Part shown: piece after piece, positions 35,699 through 44,785 of the stretch
Position numbering within the stretch: the stretch's first letter is position 1
How the letters are laid out: each line of letters begins with the position of its first letter
Origin: CADEER01 sp965216585
GTDB taxonomy: Bacteria > Desulfobacterota > Binatia > HRBIN30 > CADEER01
Direction: 5' to 3'
Length of the DNA stretch: 64,000 nt
NCBI GenBank assembly: GCA_965216585.1
Contig: CBDCGC010000003.1
Coordinates: 682,001-746,000, forward strand
Notes under the pieces: model-generated
Databases searched by the model: none
Seen by the model: only the letters and a program-made list of their open reading frames with translations
What the model was told of the DNA's origin: nothing
Program-made: the position numbers and the translations under genes

Positions 35699-37537
35699 AT
35701 GTTCGAATCTCGTCGCATTGCGGCGGCGGCGAAGGTGAGCGCCCTCGCCATCGTCTGGTCGCTGTCGCCAAGCCAGGGAAACGCCCTCGACCCGCATCTG
35801 CTCTGCGAAAAACACGCCGGCCTGAGCCTGGTCAAGTGTGTCAAGAAGCTCGCCAATGCCGAGCGCAAGTGCTTCAAAAAGACCGGCGTCGCCTGTCTCG
35901 ACGGCGCTCCCGAGCTGCAGAAGCCACTCGACAAGCTGGCGGCAAAAATCGCCGCCAAGTGCGCGACCGATGCGGACGTCCAGGCAGCCGGCTTCACGTC
36001 GTTGACCGTCGCTTCGTTGACCGACCGTCTCCAATCGGCGTGCCGGGCAGAGTCTGCGTCACTCATTGCCCGCACCTTCGGCGGCCCCCATGGCTCGGCC
36101 TGGAGCGCCGCCTCCGACGACGACAAAAAGTGCCTGGACAAGGCCTTCAAGTCGGGGCGCAAGGTAGTGACCGGCGCCGCCAAGGCGCAAATGAAGTGCG
36201 TCGACAAAGAGCGCAAGGGCGCGACTTGCGACACCGTCAAGACAGCCGAGAAAGTCACCAAGCTGGGCGACAAGGCGAGCGCCAAGATCGCGTCGTGCGC
36301 CACCGCCACGAGCGACCTGATCGCCGTCGATACCAGTGAGTATGTGTCGCGCGCCCAGGCACAGGCGCGCTGCATGACTGCCATCGCCCACCCCGACGTC
36401 ACTCCGCTCGATCTCGATTGCGGGCCGCGCGCCGCAGTATCCAGCCCGGCGCGGGGCTCTTTCGTCCAGATCGTGCTCGACGAAGCGACCTGGGGAACGC
36501 GCTGCGGCAACGGCGACTCCTACGCGTTTTGGATTCGTCTCGCGCCTGCTGGGTCGCCTGTCGAGAACGTCGTCGTCCATATGCAGGGCGGCGGCGTGTG
36601 CATCTTCGAGGGCGATTGCAGCAACGTCAGCTCGGGGTTGATGGAAGCCCTGAACGACAACCCGTCGCAAAGCGGCATCATGTCCAACAACCCGGCGGTG
36701 AGTCCGTTTGCCAACTGGACCAAGGTCTTCATGCCGTACTGCACGCAGGACATCTTCATCGGCGGCGGCACGACCAGCGCCTGGCCGAGCGTCACCGTGC
36801 ACCGTTTCGGCGCGGTCAACCTGCGCGCTGCGTTGCGCTACCTGCGCGACGTCTTGTGGCGCGAGATGGACGGCGACAGCGAAGGGTATCGCCCCGACCG
36901 CATCAAGATGCTCTTCGGCGGCACTTCTGCCGGCGCCTTCGGCACACTCTACAACTACCACTACGTCCTCGACGACCTGCAGTGGATCCACACCAGCGCT
37001 TGGCCAGATTCAGCGCTCGCCCTCGACAACGGCGAGCTGCTGGGCGTTGGCAGCCTCGGCGCCATCCTCATCGACGACACACCGCCGTTCGGCTGGGGAG
37101 CCCTCCCCCACATGCCGCCCTATTGCTTTCAGAGCGACTGCGGGGTCGGCGAACGCATCTACGCGACCAGTGCACCGCGCCTCAAGGCCGAGCCCGAGCA
37201 GCAATTTCTGGTGCTTTCCAACCAGGTCGACAACACGCAGGTCTTCACGACCTTCTTCAACAACGTCGTCGAGTGGGTGAACGCCATGCGTCAATCGTAC
37301 TGCGACACCATGGGCACCAACGGACTGAACTATTTCCTGCCGGCAATCTCGAGCAGCCGACACGTCATTGCGACCAATGAGAGTCTCTTCACCGGCCAGT
37401 CCGTCGATGGCATCTTGATGAAGGACTGGCTCGATCTCGCGATGACGGACCCGGACAGCGTCTTCGACGCGGTCGAGGAGGGTTCGCTGGTCACGGCGAT
37501 TCCGGGAGTCAACGCCTTCCCCTGCACGGTCGACTGA
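35699..37537 (+). CDS. Secreted pectinacetylesterase-family hydrolase with Cys/Lys-rich N-terminal repeats
   Basis: A 612-residue exported protein. After a signal peptide (to about residue 30) come two diverged helical repeats rich in Cys and Lys (ANAERKCFKKTGVACLDG and AAKAQMKCVDKERKGATCDT, each ending K-I-A-x-K/S-C), spanning about 35-215. Residues 240-600 match the pectinacetylesterase/Notum family: oxyanion segment VVHMQGGGVCIFEGDC, nucleophile GGTSAGAFG (S410), and a later D and H block (SNQVDNTQVF, SRHVIA). It probably removes acetyl or acyl esters from an extracellular polymer. ATG 35699 gives the signal peptide. Confidence 0.88.
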   Translation: MFESRRIAAAAKVSALAIVWSLSPSQGNALDPHLLCEKHAGLSLVKCVKKLANAERKCFKKTGVACLDGAPELQKPLDKLAAKIAAKCATDADVQAAGFTSLTVASLTDRLQSACRAESASLIARTFGGPHGSAWSAASDDDKKCLDKAFKSGRKVVTGAAKAQMKCVDKERKGATCDTVKTAEKVTKLGDKASAKIASCATATSDLIAVDTSEYVSRAQAQARCMTAIAHPDVTPLDLDCGPRAAVSSPARGSFVQIVLDEATWGTRCGNGDSYAFWIRLAPAGSPVENVVVHMQGGGVCIFEGDCSNVSSGLMEALNDNPSQSGIMSNNPAVSPFANWTKVFMPYCTQDIFIGGGTTSAWPSVTVHRFGAVNLRAALRYLRDVLWREMDGDSEGYRPDRIKMLFGGTSAGAFGTLYNYHYVLDDLQWIHTSAWPDSALALDNGELLGVGSLGAILIDDTPPFGWGALPHMPPYCFQSDCGVGERIYATSAPRLKAEPEQQFLVLSNQVDNTQVFTTFFNNVVEWVNAMRQSYCDTMGTNGLNYFLPAISSSRHVIATNESLFTGQSVDGILMKDWLDLAMTDPDSVFDAVEEGSLVTAIPGVNAFPCTVD

Positions 37538-37616
37538 GAGCGCCCGGCCTACTTCGAATGGATCGCCACCTGCGGATCGCGGCACGGCCGTGATCCGCAG
37601 GTCTACCTTTGAACGT

Positions 37617-39464
37617 ATGCATGGACTGGCGACCCCGGTACGAGCTGCACTCGCTCTGCTGTTGGTGACCACCGGATGCGAGCAAACTCGCCTGTTGGAG
37701 CAACTCGACCGCGCCGTCGTGCGGGCGTCGAGTGACGACTCGGTCCGACTGGCAACGCTCTCCCTCGCCGGTGACGACCGCCGCGCGCTGATCGCGCCGG
37801 CGGAATCACACGTCCGCTTCCGCGACCTTTCACTGCGCCGCGGTGCCGTTCTCCGCTTCGCCATCGGCCTCGACGAAAACACCTGGCAGCGCGACGGCGA
37901 CGGCGTGCTCTTTTCGATTCGACTCGATATCGGGCGGCGGCGCGTCTTTCTCTTCTCGCGTCTCGTCGATCCGGCTCACCGCGACGAAGACCGGCGTTGG
38001 CTCGACTTCTCGATCCCACTCGGTCCACACCTGCCCGGCGACGGCGACGAACAAACCGCCTCCCTGGTCTTCCGCACCCAGGTGGGGCCGCGCCACGATG
38101 CAAACTTCGACACAGGCGCCTGGAGCGACGTCCGTATCACCTATCCGTGGTTCGCCCCCAGACCCGAACGCGTCGGTCCCAACGTGCTTCTACTCTCGCT
38201 CGATACGCTGCGCGCCGATCACATCGGTGCCTACGGCTATGAACGGGCGACGACCCCCAACCTGGACGCTCTGGCAGAGGACGCCATCGTCTTCGAACAC
38301 GCCATCGCCCCGGCCAATCACACGCTGGAGTCGCACATGTCGTTGATGACCGGGCTCTACCCTGCGGCGCACGGTGTTCGCCGCAAACCCGGCGACCGAT
38401 TGCGCGCCGACCCTCTCAGCCCGCGCCGCGTTACGCTCGCCGAAACCCTACAGGCGCACGGGTACGCAACCGGTGGGTTTGCCTACAACTGCGTTTGGAT
38501 GCAGGCCCGCTACGGTTTCGGCCAGGGCTTCGACCACTATCGCGCCATCCCCGTCAACGCCCAGCGCGTCAACGACGAATGGATCTTCCCCTGGCTCGAA
38601 GCGCACCGCCAGCGCACCTTCTTCCTCTTCGTGCACTACTACGACGTGCACTCGGATTGGCGGAAGCTGCCCTACGACGCTCCGAAGGAATTCGTCGAGC
38701 GCTTCGCCGGCCCGGCACCGGCCGGTTTCGAAGCCTGTCGCGACGAGGTTTGTGCAACCAAGCTCCTGATGAGCCTCGACAAGTCGAACGAAGAGATCCC
38801 GGCCGAGCACCTCGACTACCTGCGCCATCTCTACGACGCGGGCGTCGCCGCAACCGACGAGCAGGTCGGACGTCTGATCGGCAAGATCCGCAAGCTCGGA
38901 CTCTACGACGATACGGTGATCGTCGTCACCGCCGATCACGGCGAGGAATTTCGCGAACACGGCAACCTGCTCCACAAGCAGCTCTACGAAGAAACGATCC
39001 GCGTCCCCCTCATCGTCCGCCACCCCGCCACCCTGGGTCGGCCGCGCCGCATTGCCCAGCCAACCGCCACCCTCGGCATCATGCCGACCATCCTCGACGT
39101 TCTCGGCATCTCTCCAATCGTCCCCACCCAGGCCACCAGCTTGCCCGCGCTCGCCGACGCCGCGCCGGCGAGCGAGGGCATCGTCGTCAGCGGCCTCAAC
39201 CAGCACGCCTTGCTGCGATGGCCGTGGAAGCTCATCGAAAAAGGGCGCCAGCGCGAGCTCTACAACCTGCACGACGACCCCGGCGAGGTGCGCGACCTGG
39301 CCGACCAGGAGCGAGATATCCGCACCTCCATGGTTTCGCGTCTGCGCAAGTGGAAGAAAATCGACGCCGCGCGCCTACCGTCGAGCACGAAGAGCGCAGC
39401 AGCCGCTCTGAACCCCAGCGAGGCGGAACGCGAGCGGCTACGCGCCCTCGGCTACGCTGACTAG
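37617..39464 (+). CDS. Sulfatase-superfamily lipoprotein without the formylglycine cysteine
   Basis: A 615-residue lipoprotein (signal ending VTTGC). Residues 35-180 are a beta-rich domain of unknown role; 190-600 are the alkaline-phosphatase-like sulfatase fold with LLLSLDTLRADHIGAYGY, TPNLDALAEDA, VVTADHGEEFREHG metal-binding blocks and a C-terminal PTILDVLGI strand. Where sulfatases have C/S-x-P-x-R, this protein reads NHTLESHMSLMTG, with Thr (T236) at the nucleophile position and no Pro-x-Arg. It is therefore more likely a phosphodiesterase, phosphotransferase or other hydrolase than a sulfatase needing formylglycine. ATG 37617 is chosen for the signal; GTG 37590 is also open. Confidence 0.87.
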   Translation: MHGLATPVRAALALLLVTTGCEQTRLLEQLDRAVVRASSDDSVRLATLSLAGDDRRALIAPAESHVRFRDLSLRRGAVLRFAIGLDENTWQRDGDGVLFSIRLDIGRRRVFLFSRLVDPAHRDEDRRWLDFSIPLGPHLPGDGDEQTASLVFRTQVGPRHDANFDTGAWSDVRITYPWFAPRPERVGPNVLLLSLDTLRADHIGAYGYERATTPNLDALAEDAIVFEHAIAPANHTLESHMSLMTGLYPAAHGVRRKPGDRLRADPLSPRRVTLAETLQAHGYATGGFAYNCVWMQARYGFGQGFDHYRAIPVNAQRVNDEWIFPWLEAHRQRTFFLFVHYYDVHSDWRKLPYDAPKEFVERFAGPAPAGFEACRDEVCATKLLMSLDKSNEEIPAEHLDYLRHLYDAGVAATDEQVGRLIGKIRKLGLYDDTVIVVTADHGEEFREHGNLLHKQLYEETIRVPLIVRHPATLGRPRRIAQPTATLGIMPTILDVLGISPIVPTQATSLPALADAAPASEGIVVSGLNQHALLRWPWKLIEKGRQRELYNLHDDPGEVRDLADQERDIRTSMVSRLRKWKKIDAARLPSSTKSAAAALNPSEAERERLRALGYAD

Positions 39465-39600
39465 CCGAGCCATCGGCGCGGCGCCGGATCGTTCATGTAG
39501 AGAAATTTTTCGAATGAGATATCGCGCCAGCGATCACCGACCTCAGCCTGCGCCTGAGCCTCGCCTGAGCCTACGAGCGCAGCGAGTCTCCGGACAGAGG

Positions 39601-40392
39601 TCAGGCCACGGCGCGTTCGTGGGCGCGCTGCATCGCCAGCTTGCGCTGCTGTCCCGTCTGGATGATGTCGACGGCGACGAGGACGGCGATCGAGAAGTAC
39701 ATCGTCGCCTTCGACATCGGCTCGACTGCGTAGCCGAAGAGATGCAAGTGGGCTTCGTGCCCGCCCTCGCCGAGCAGGGCTACGCCAACGATCAACAGGA
39801 TGAACAGCCCCAGCACCTCGTACTTTCGGTTGCGCTCGAGAAACTCGGACACGCGATCGGCGAGAACCAACATCAACGTGCTGGCGACGGTGATCGCCGC
39901 CGCCACCACGGGGAACACTTTCGAGATGGCGAGCGCCGAGAGGATCGAATCGAAGGAGAAGATCAGGTTCATGAGAACGATCATTGCCACCACCTGCCAC
40001 GCTGGCTTGCTACCCCCCTCGCCTGCGTGGCCGAGATGGTCGAGCGACAACATGTGGGAGATCTCCTTGATCGCCGTGTACATGATGAAGGCACCGCCGA
40101 GGATGAAGACGATCGTCGAAAAGTTGAACGAGCCTTCGACGACGCCAGCGAAATGAATCTCGAAGAGCGGCTGCGTAAAGGTAGCCAACAGACGCATGAC
40201 GACGAAGAGCAACACCAACCGCAGGGCGAGAGCAACCAAAATGCCCCAGCGCCGCACGGCGGCCTGCCGGTCCGCCGGGGCCCGCTTCGACTCAATGGAA
40301 ATGTAGAGCAGATTGTCAAAACCGAGGACCGCCTGCAGAAAGATCAAAACCGCCAGGTTGGCGAGGTTCTCCACTGTAAACAAACTCTCCAT
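39601..40392 (-). CDS. TerC family integral membrane protein
   Basis: A 263-residue protein with about seven membrane helices. The paired acidic motifs LQAVLGFDNLLYIS and LMNLIFSFDSILSALAI are the TerC signature, with Asp residues inside helices that probably carry metal ions. Members act in Mn2+ export (Alx/MeeF/YkoY type) or tellurite resistance. The start at 40392 is set by GGAGGGTG in front of ATG. The gene faces the sulfatase-like gene tail to tail; the 136 bp between contain two direct copies of GCCTGAGCCT and no obvious terminator. Confidence 0.93.
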   Translation of the reverse strand: MESLFTVENLANLAVLIFLQAVLGFDNLLYISIESKRAPADRQAAVRRWGILVALALRLVLLFVVMRLLATFTQPLFEIHFAGVVEGSFNFSTIVFILGGAFIMYTAIKEISHMLSLDHLGHAGEGGSKPAWQVVAMIVLMNLIFSFDSILSALAISKVFPVVAAAITVASTLMLVLADRVSEFLERNRKYEVLGLFILLIVGVALLGEGGHEAHLHLFGYAVEPMSKATMYFSIAVLVAVDIIQTGQQRKLAMQRAHERAVA

Positions 40393-40445
40393 CGACACCC
40401 TCCATCCATTTGGACGCAAGCCCTCTCGATCATCTCGTTCAACAT

Positions 40446-41585
40446 CTACGAATCCTCTTCGGATTCGGCCACCGCCTTGACCGCCGCAGAAAGTCTGTCA
40501 CGGCGATGCGCGAGCTCGTCGATTCTCGCCTGGATTTCTTCGCCCGTAGTATCGGCCGCGTCCTTGCGTTCTCTCTCCAGCCCTTCGATTTCGACGTTGA
40601 GCGCGGCGACGTCTGCGCGAAACTTCTCCACCTGCACAGCGCGCTCGGCTTTGTCGAAGGCCATGGTTTCCGCCGTCAGGCGTCCATCGCGGTCGTCACC
40701 ACCGACCGGCGCCGCGGTCGGGATCACGAGCTCGTTGGGCGCGATCGGTCGCTGATTCATGAAGCTGGGAGAAACGATCTCTATACCGGACCCGTGCAGT
40801 CGATCGAGAATGGCGGCACGCAGTCGCGAACGCACGGCGAGCAGCTCGGTCACCTCGGGCAGGAAACCGGCAACTCGGTAGACCACAGCGTGATCGAGGA
40901 GGTCGAGAACCTGAACGAACCCCCCCTGCAGGCCGGCGTCTTCGGTCGCAAGGACGAGAAGCGGCTCCAGGTGCTTGCGCCCGACGTCGTAACCCAGAGA
41001 GACCGAGACCGAGACGATCGTTCCCGAGGAGAGAACGACGTTGACCGGATTGGTCACGAGGTGAAGGTTGGGCAAGGTCGTCAGGTCGCGGTCCTCCGTC
41101 TGGATCTCGGTGTGGAAGATGCCGCGCTCGGTGACGCGGCCAAAGTGCTCGCCGACGCGAACGAAATCGCCCGGCGAGAAGTTCCGTACTGCCCGCAACA
41201 TCAGACCCGCCATCGCATTGGCCACGAAAGAGGTCGACGACATCGCCATCACCCCGGTAGCGACCAGGCCGATCAAACCCAGTAGTTGTTGTCGCGTCGC
41301 GGAGTCGACCGGCATGGCCAGAACCAAAACGACGGCGACGACGGCAGTCGCCAACAACATGACCAGCGGCCGCAGCGACCGGCTCGTGCCCAGCCGGCGT
41401 TGCTCGCGCCGCAACAACAACCAGTTCGTCCCCGCCAGCAGCACTACCGCGCCCAACAACGCGGCTACAAAGGTCATCACCCGGGCACCGCCGGTAGCTC
41501 CAAACAACTCCATCCGGTTTACTAGCTCGGAAAATCCATCAATTTCCAATAGAGGCCGCCAGAGCGCCGGAGGGAAGGCATACAC
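40446..41585 (-). CDS. MscS-family mechanosensitive channel with C-terminal coiled coil
   Basis: A 379-residue membrane protein with three or four helices, then a pore-lining and beta domain (SSTSFVANAMAGLMLRAVRNFSPGDFVRVGEHFGRVTERGIFHTEIQTEDRDLTTLPNLHL) typical of the MscS family, an alpha-beta C-terminal domain, and a charged coiled coil of about 70 residues at the end. The canonical Gly/Ala-packed TM3 is less regular than in the neighbouring gene. It gates on membrane tension or turgor and releases solutes. The first codon is GTG. It is divergent from the second MscS gene 76 bp away. Confidence 0.85.
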   Translation of the reverse strand: MYAFPPALWRPLLEIDGFSELVNRMELFGATGGARVMTFVAALLGAVVLLAGTNWLLLRREQRRLGTSRSLRPLVMLLATAVVAVVLVLAMPVDSATRQQLLGLIGLVATGVMAMSSTSFVANAMAGLMLRAVRNFSPGDFVRVGEHFGRVTERGIFHTEIQTEDRDLTTLPNLHLVTNPVNVVLSSGTIVSVSVSLGYDVGRKHLEPLLVLATEDAGLQGGFVQVLDLLDHAVVYRVAGFLPEVTELLAVRSRLRAAILDRLHGSGIEIVSPSFMNQRPIAPNELVIPTAAPVGGDDRDGRLTAETMAFDKAERAVQVEKFRADVAALNVEIEGLERERKDAADTTGEEIQARIDELAHRRDRLSAAVKAVAESEEDS

Positions 41586-41661
41586 CGATTCGCACCGCCG
41601 CGCTCAAACAGTACTTGCAACACACGAATAGGTTGGCTCTGATCGGGGCGTCTGCAATGCA

Positions 41662-42516
41662 ATGACGGGGGGACGACCGGTGAACGAGCTCAGGAAGTTG
41701 ATTCCATCCAACATCGTAGAGATGACGTCCGAATGGGGCGTGAGCGTGCTCGGCGCCATTGCCGTCCTTCTGCTCGGCTTCCTCACCGCCAAGCTCTTCC
41801 GCCGCTGGGCCCGCAAAGCGCTCGAGAGAATCGACCTCGACCAGACGCTGATCCCGTTTCTCGCCAACCTCGTCTACTACCTGGTACTCGCCTTCGTAGT
41901 GATCGCGGTGCTCGGGCTCTTCGGCGTCCCGACGACCTCCTTCGTCGCCGCCCTCGGCGCCGCAGGCCTGGCCGTCGGCCTGGCCCTGCAGGGCACTCTG
42001 TCGAACTTCGCCGCCGGCGTCATGCTGCTCTTCTTTCGACCGTTCAAGGTGGGCGACTACGTCGAAGCCGCCGGAGAACAGGGGAACGTTCTCGAAGTCA
42101 GCGTCTTCTCCACCAGGCTGGAAACGCTCGACCACGTGCACGTCGTACTGCCCAACTCGGCGGTTTGGGGAGCGACGATCAAGAACTTCACCGCCAGCCC
42201 GGTGCGGCGCAACGACATCGCCGTCGGCATTTCCTACTCGGACGACATCGGCAAGGCGCGCGAGATCGTGCGCCAGGTACTGCGCGCCGACGAGCGCGTT
42301 CTCACCGAACCCGCGCCCGACGTCGTCGTCACCGGCCTGGGCGAATCGAGCGTCGACCTGCTCGCCGTCCCCTACTGCAAACCGTCCGACTACTGGGATC
42401 TGCGCTTCGATCTGACACAGAAGATCAAAGAAGGCCTCGATCGGGGCGGTATTTCCATCCCCTTCCCGCAGCGCGACGTGCATCTGTATCGCGACTCCCA
42501 ATCTTCCGGTGGATGA
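41662..42516 (+). CDS. Small-conductance mechanosensitive channel MscS
   Basis: A 284-residue protein of the usual MscS length. Three N-terminal helices are followed by the TM3 pore helix FVAALGAAGLAVGLALQGTLSNFAAGVMLLFFRPFKVGDYVEAAG, with the alternating Gly/Ala packing expected, then the beta domain (VLEVSVFSTRLETLDHVHVVLPNS) and the alpha-beta cage. It protects the cell from hypo-osmotic shock. ATG 41662 or GTG 41680 may be the start; the latter has a G-rich stretch before it. Confidence 0.95.
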   Translation: MTGGRPVNELRKLIPSNIVEMTSEWGVSVLGAIAVLLLGFLTAKLFRRWARKALERIDLDQTLIPFLANLVYYLVLAFVVIAVLGLFGVPTTSFVAALGAAGLAVGLALQGTLSNFAAGVMLLFFRPFKVGDYVEAAGEQGNVLEVSVFSTRLETLDHVHVVLPNSAVWGATIKNFTASPVRRNDIAVGISYSDDIGKAREIVRQVLRADERVLTEPAPDVVVTGLGESSVDLLAVPYCKPSDYWDLRFDLTQKIKEGLDRGGISIPFPQRDVHLYRDSQSSGG

Positions 42517-42548
42517 TCGCGGTAGGTGGGCTCGCCACCAGCCACGAT

Positions 42549-44627
42549 TCACACGCCGTAGGAGCGACACAACGGCGACGGCGTCGCCACGCTCGTCAAC
42601 CACAGTTGATGAATGGCGCGCGTCGCGCCGACGTGCAGCAGCCGGCGCGCCGGCTCCGTTGCCGGATAGTATTGAGCGCTCACCTCGACGAGGATGACGT
42701 AGTCGAACTCCAACCCCTTCGCCTTGTCGACCTCGGCGATCTCGACACCCGGCGCGAAGCGAAAGCGATGGTTGCGAACGCGATGCAAGCGGCCAACGTC
42801 GGCGGCCGATAGACCGCGTTCATAGAGATCGCTCAGGTTCTCACCGGCCGTGAGCAAAGCCACGTTGGCGCTCGGCTCGTCGCTTGCCAAGGCGTGCAAG
42901 GCATCGGCCAGGAACGCCACACAGGCGCCGTGGTCGGTGAAACGAAACAGCTCGACTGGCGGACCGGAGCGCGTCGTCACCGGCGCTTCTTCGTCTTCGC
43001 GCAGCGGCCCGAGCACGCTGCGTGCGAAGCTGACGATCTCGCGTGTCGAACGATAGCTGACGCGCAGCGTGTCGACTTCGGTTTGCTCGAGACCGAGATG
43101 GCGAAAGAAGTCGCTCCACGAAGTGAACCCCGCCTCCTGCAACACGTGCTGCTGAGTATCGCCGGCCAGCGTCATGCTGCGTTGCTGGTCGAGGCATTCG
43201 AGGAGGACGCGCACCTCGATCGGGGAGAAATCTTGCACTTCGTCTACAGCGATGTGCCGGTATTCCAATGGCCGGCGGCCGCGGCGGCCGCGCAGCTGAC
43301 CGACGCGCAGTTGGTAGGCGCGCAGCAGAATCGCGTCGTCCTCGGGGTCGAGGGCGGCCTCCGCTTCGCTGTCCCCGTCGAGCCAGGCACGCACCTCCTC
43401 GTGGCGGGCGCGGCTCCACTCACAAACGCGATCGAGCTCGGCGTCAGTGAACGCACCCGGCGACACCGCCGCCGTACTCTCGCCGAGCAGCGCGCGATGC
43501 GTGAGCACCGATCCCCAATCGTCTATGACCTGTTCGGCCGAACGCGGACCGGGGGTGTTCTCGATGTGCTTCGTCAGCGCCGCCAACAGCAACGGGTGCT
43601 GCTTCAGCCGTTGCACGACCGATGGGGCATCGTCGCGAACTTCCTGCGGCAGCATCGGCAGGTGCGCCTTGCGCACCTGCGCCGCCCAGTCGGCGAACGT
43701 GACCACCCGGACGTTCGCAACACCGAGCGCCGGCAACACGTGTGCGACATAGTCGCGCAGGGCCGGCGAAAAGACGATGACCAGCGAGTACACCGAGTCG
43801 AAGCCCGCATCGGCATAGGCGAGAAAAGCGATGCGGTGCAGCGCTACCGTCGTCTTACCCGACCCCGCGCTGCCGCGGATGACGACCAGTCCGGAAGACG
43901 GTCGCGCGATGACGGCGAATTGTTCCGGATCGATGAGCGCCGCGATGTCCGGCAAGTGCTTGTCGGCGCGGACGCCGCGCCCACCGGTGTCGCCGCCCAG
44001 CACGGCGCCGCTGCGCTCGCCCGCCTCGTGCTCGCGCAGCTCAGCGCCGCCACCCGCCAGGCGGCATTCCTGTCGCGGCAGGCGCTGCCACTCACCACTG
44101 CCATCGGCCGCGACGAAAACACCCTCCGGCGCTTCGATGCGCTGGAGGCGGCTGTCGCGAATGGTGACCGTGCGTCGCGCCACCACCTTGCCACAGCGCA
44201 GCCGACCGGCGATCGCTTCCTCGAATTCTTCGCCCTGGCGATACCGATAGAATACGCGGGAGATAGGCGCGTTCCGCCAATCGACGACGTTGACGCCGCG
44301 CTCGATGTAGGTGGCACGGCCGAGGCAGACATCCCACTGGCGGTCTTTCTCGCTCAACCGCATGTGACCGAAGTACGGAGAGTCGCGGCCGATCACGGAA
44401 CCTGCACGGGAACGGCGGATCTGCTCGAGCAACGAGGACTGGCGGTTGAGCTCCGACATCAAGGCCGCTCGGTCCTCAGCTCCGCGGCCCGACAAGAGCT
44501 GCTCGCGCAGTCGTTCGAGTTCCGCCACGACGTCGTTCTCCGACGGCCCCGAGCGGCGCGGACCGAGCGCGATCGCCTCGACGACGCGTTCACAGAGATC
44601 ACTTTCTTCTTTGACGATCGGATCCAT
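42549..44627 (-). CDS. HelD-like UvrD/Rep-superfamily helicase
   Basis: A 692-residue superfamily 1 ATPase. The N-terminal 70 residues form a coiled coil (AELERLREQLLSGRGAEDRA). Then comes the HelD-type conserved block with SPYFGHMRL, YIERGVNVVDWRNAPISRVFYR, followed by Walker A IRGSAGSGKTTVALHRIAFLAY, DEVQDF (motif II), GDTQQHVL and, near the end, GVEIAEVDKAKGLEFDYVILVEV and the VGATRA motif. In Gram-positive bacteria HelD removes RNA polymerase from DNA. The presence of the coiled coil supports the HelD call over a DNA-repair helicase. ATG 44627 gives the expected N-terminus; a longer frame upstream is low in conserved content. It is divergent from the acyl-CoA synthetase gene, 158 bp away. 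Confidence 0.85.
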   Translation of the reverse strand: MDPIVKEESDLCERVVEAIALGPRRSGPSENDVVAELERLREQLLSGRGAEDRAALMSELNRQSSLLEQIRRSRAGSVIGRDSPYFGHMRLSEKDRQWDVCLGRATYIERGVNVVDWRNAPISRVFYRYRQGEEFEEAIAGRLRCGKVVARRTVTIRDSRLQRIEAPEGVFVAADGSGEWQRLPRQECRLAGGGAELREHEAGERSGAVLGGDTGGRGVRADKHLPDIAALIDPEQFAVIARPSSGLVVIRGSAGSGKTTVALHRIAFLAYADAGFDSVYSLVIVFSPALRDYVAHVLPALGVANVRVVTFADWAAQVRKAHLPMLPQEVRDDAPSVVQRLKQHPLLLAALTKHIENTPGPRSAEQVIDDWGSVLTHRALLGESTAAVSPGAFTDAELDRVCEWSRARHEEVRAWLDGDSEAEAALDPEDDAILLRAYQLRVGQLRGRRGRRPLEYRHIAVDEVQDFSPIEVRVLLECLDQQRSMTLAGDTQQHVLQEAGFTSWSDFFRHLGLEQTEVDTLRVSYRSTREIVSFARSVLGPLREDEEAPVTTRSGPPVELFRFTDHGACVAFLADALHALASDEPSANVALLTAGENLSDLYERGLSAADVGRLHRVRNHRFRFAPGVEIAEVDKAKGLEFDYVILVEVSAQYYPATEPARRLLHVGATRAIHQLWLTSVATPSPLCRSYGV

Positions 44628-44785
44628 GGCACTTGCGACAAGCCAGTGACGATGACGACAACGACGGCAGCGTGCAACGGGGGGCGGCGCGAGATGCGAA
44701 CCAAGCTGGCCAAGCGCCGGAGGGTCTTGGGCGGCAGATCGAACCGAGGTATGAGAGACGTTTTTCAGGTACGGGAGCATGAGAA

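Noticed and set aside
39465..39600. Possible protein tail on the minus strand ending DPAPRRWLG
   Set aside because: The frame upstream is antisense-like shadow of TerC; no start or homology, and the interval also holds simple direct repeats.
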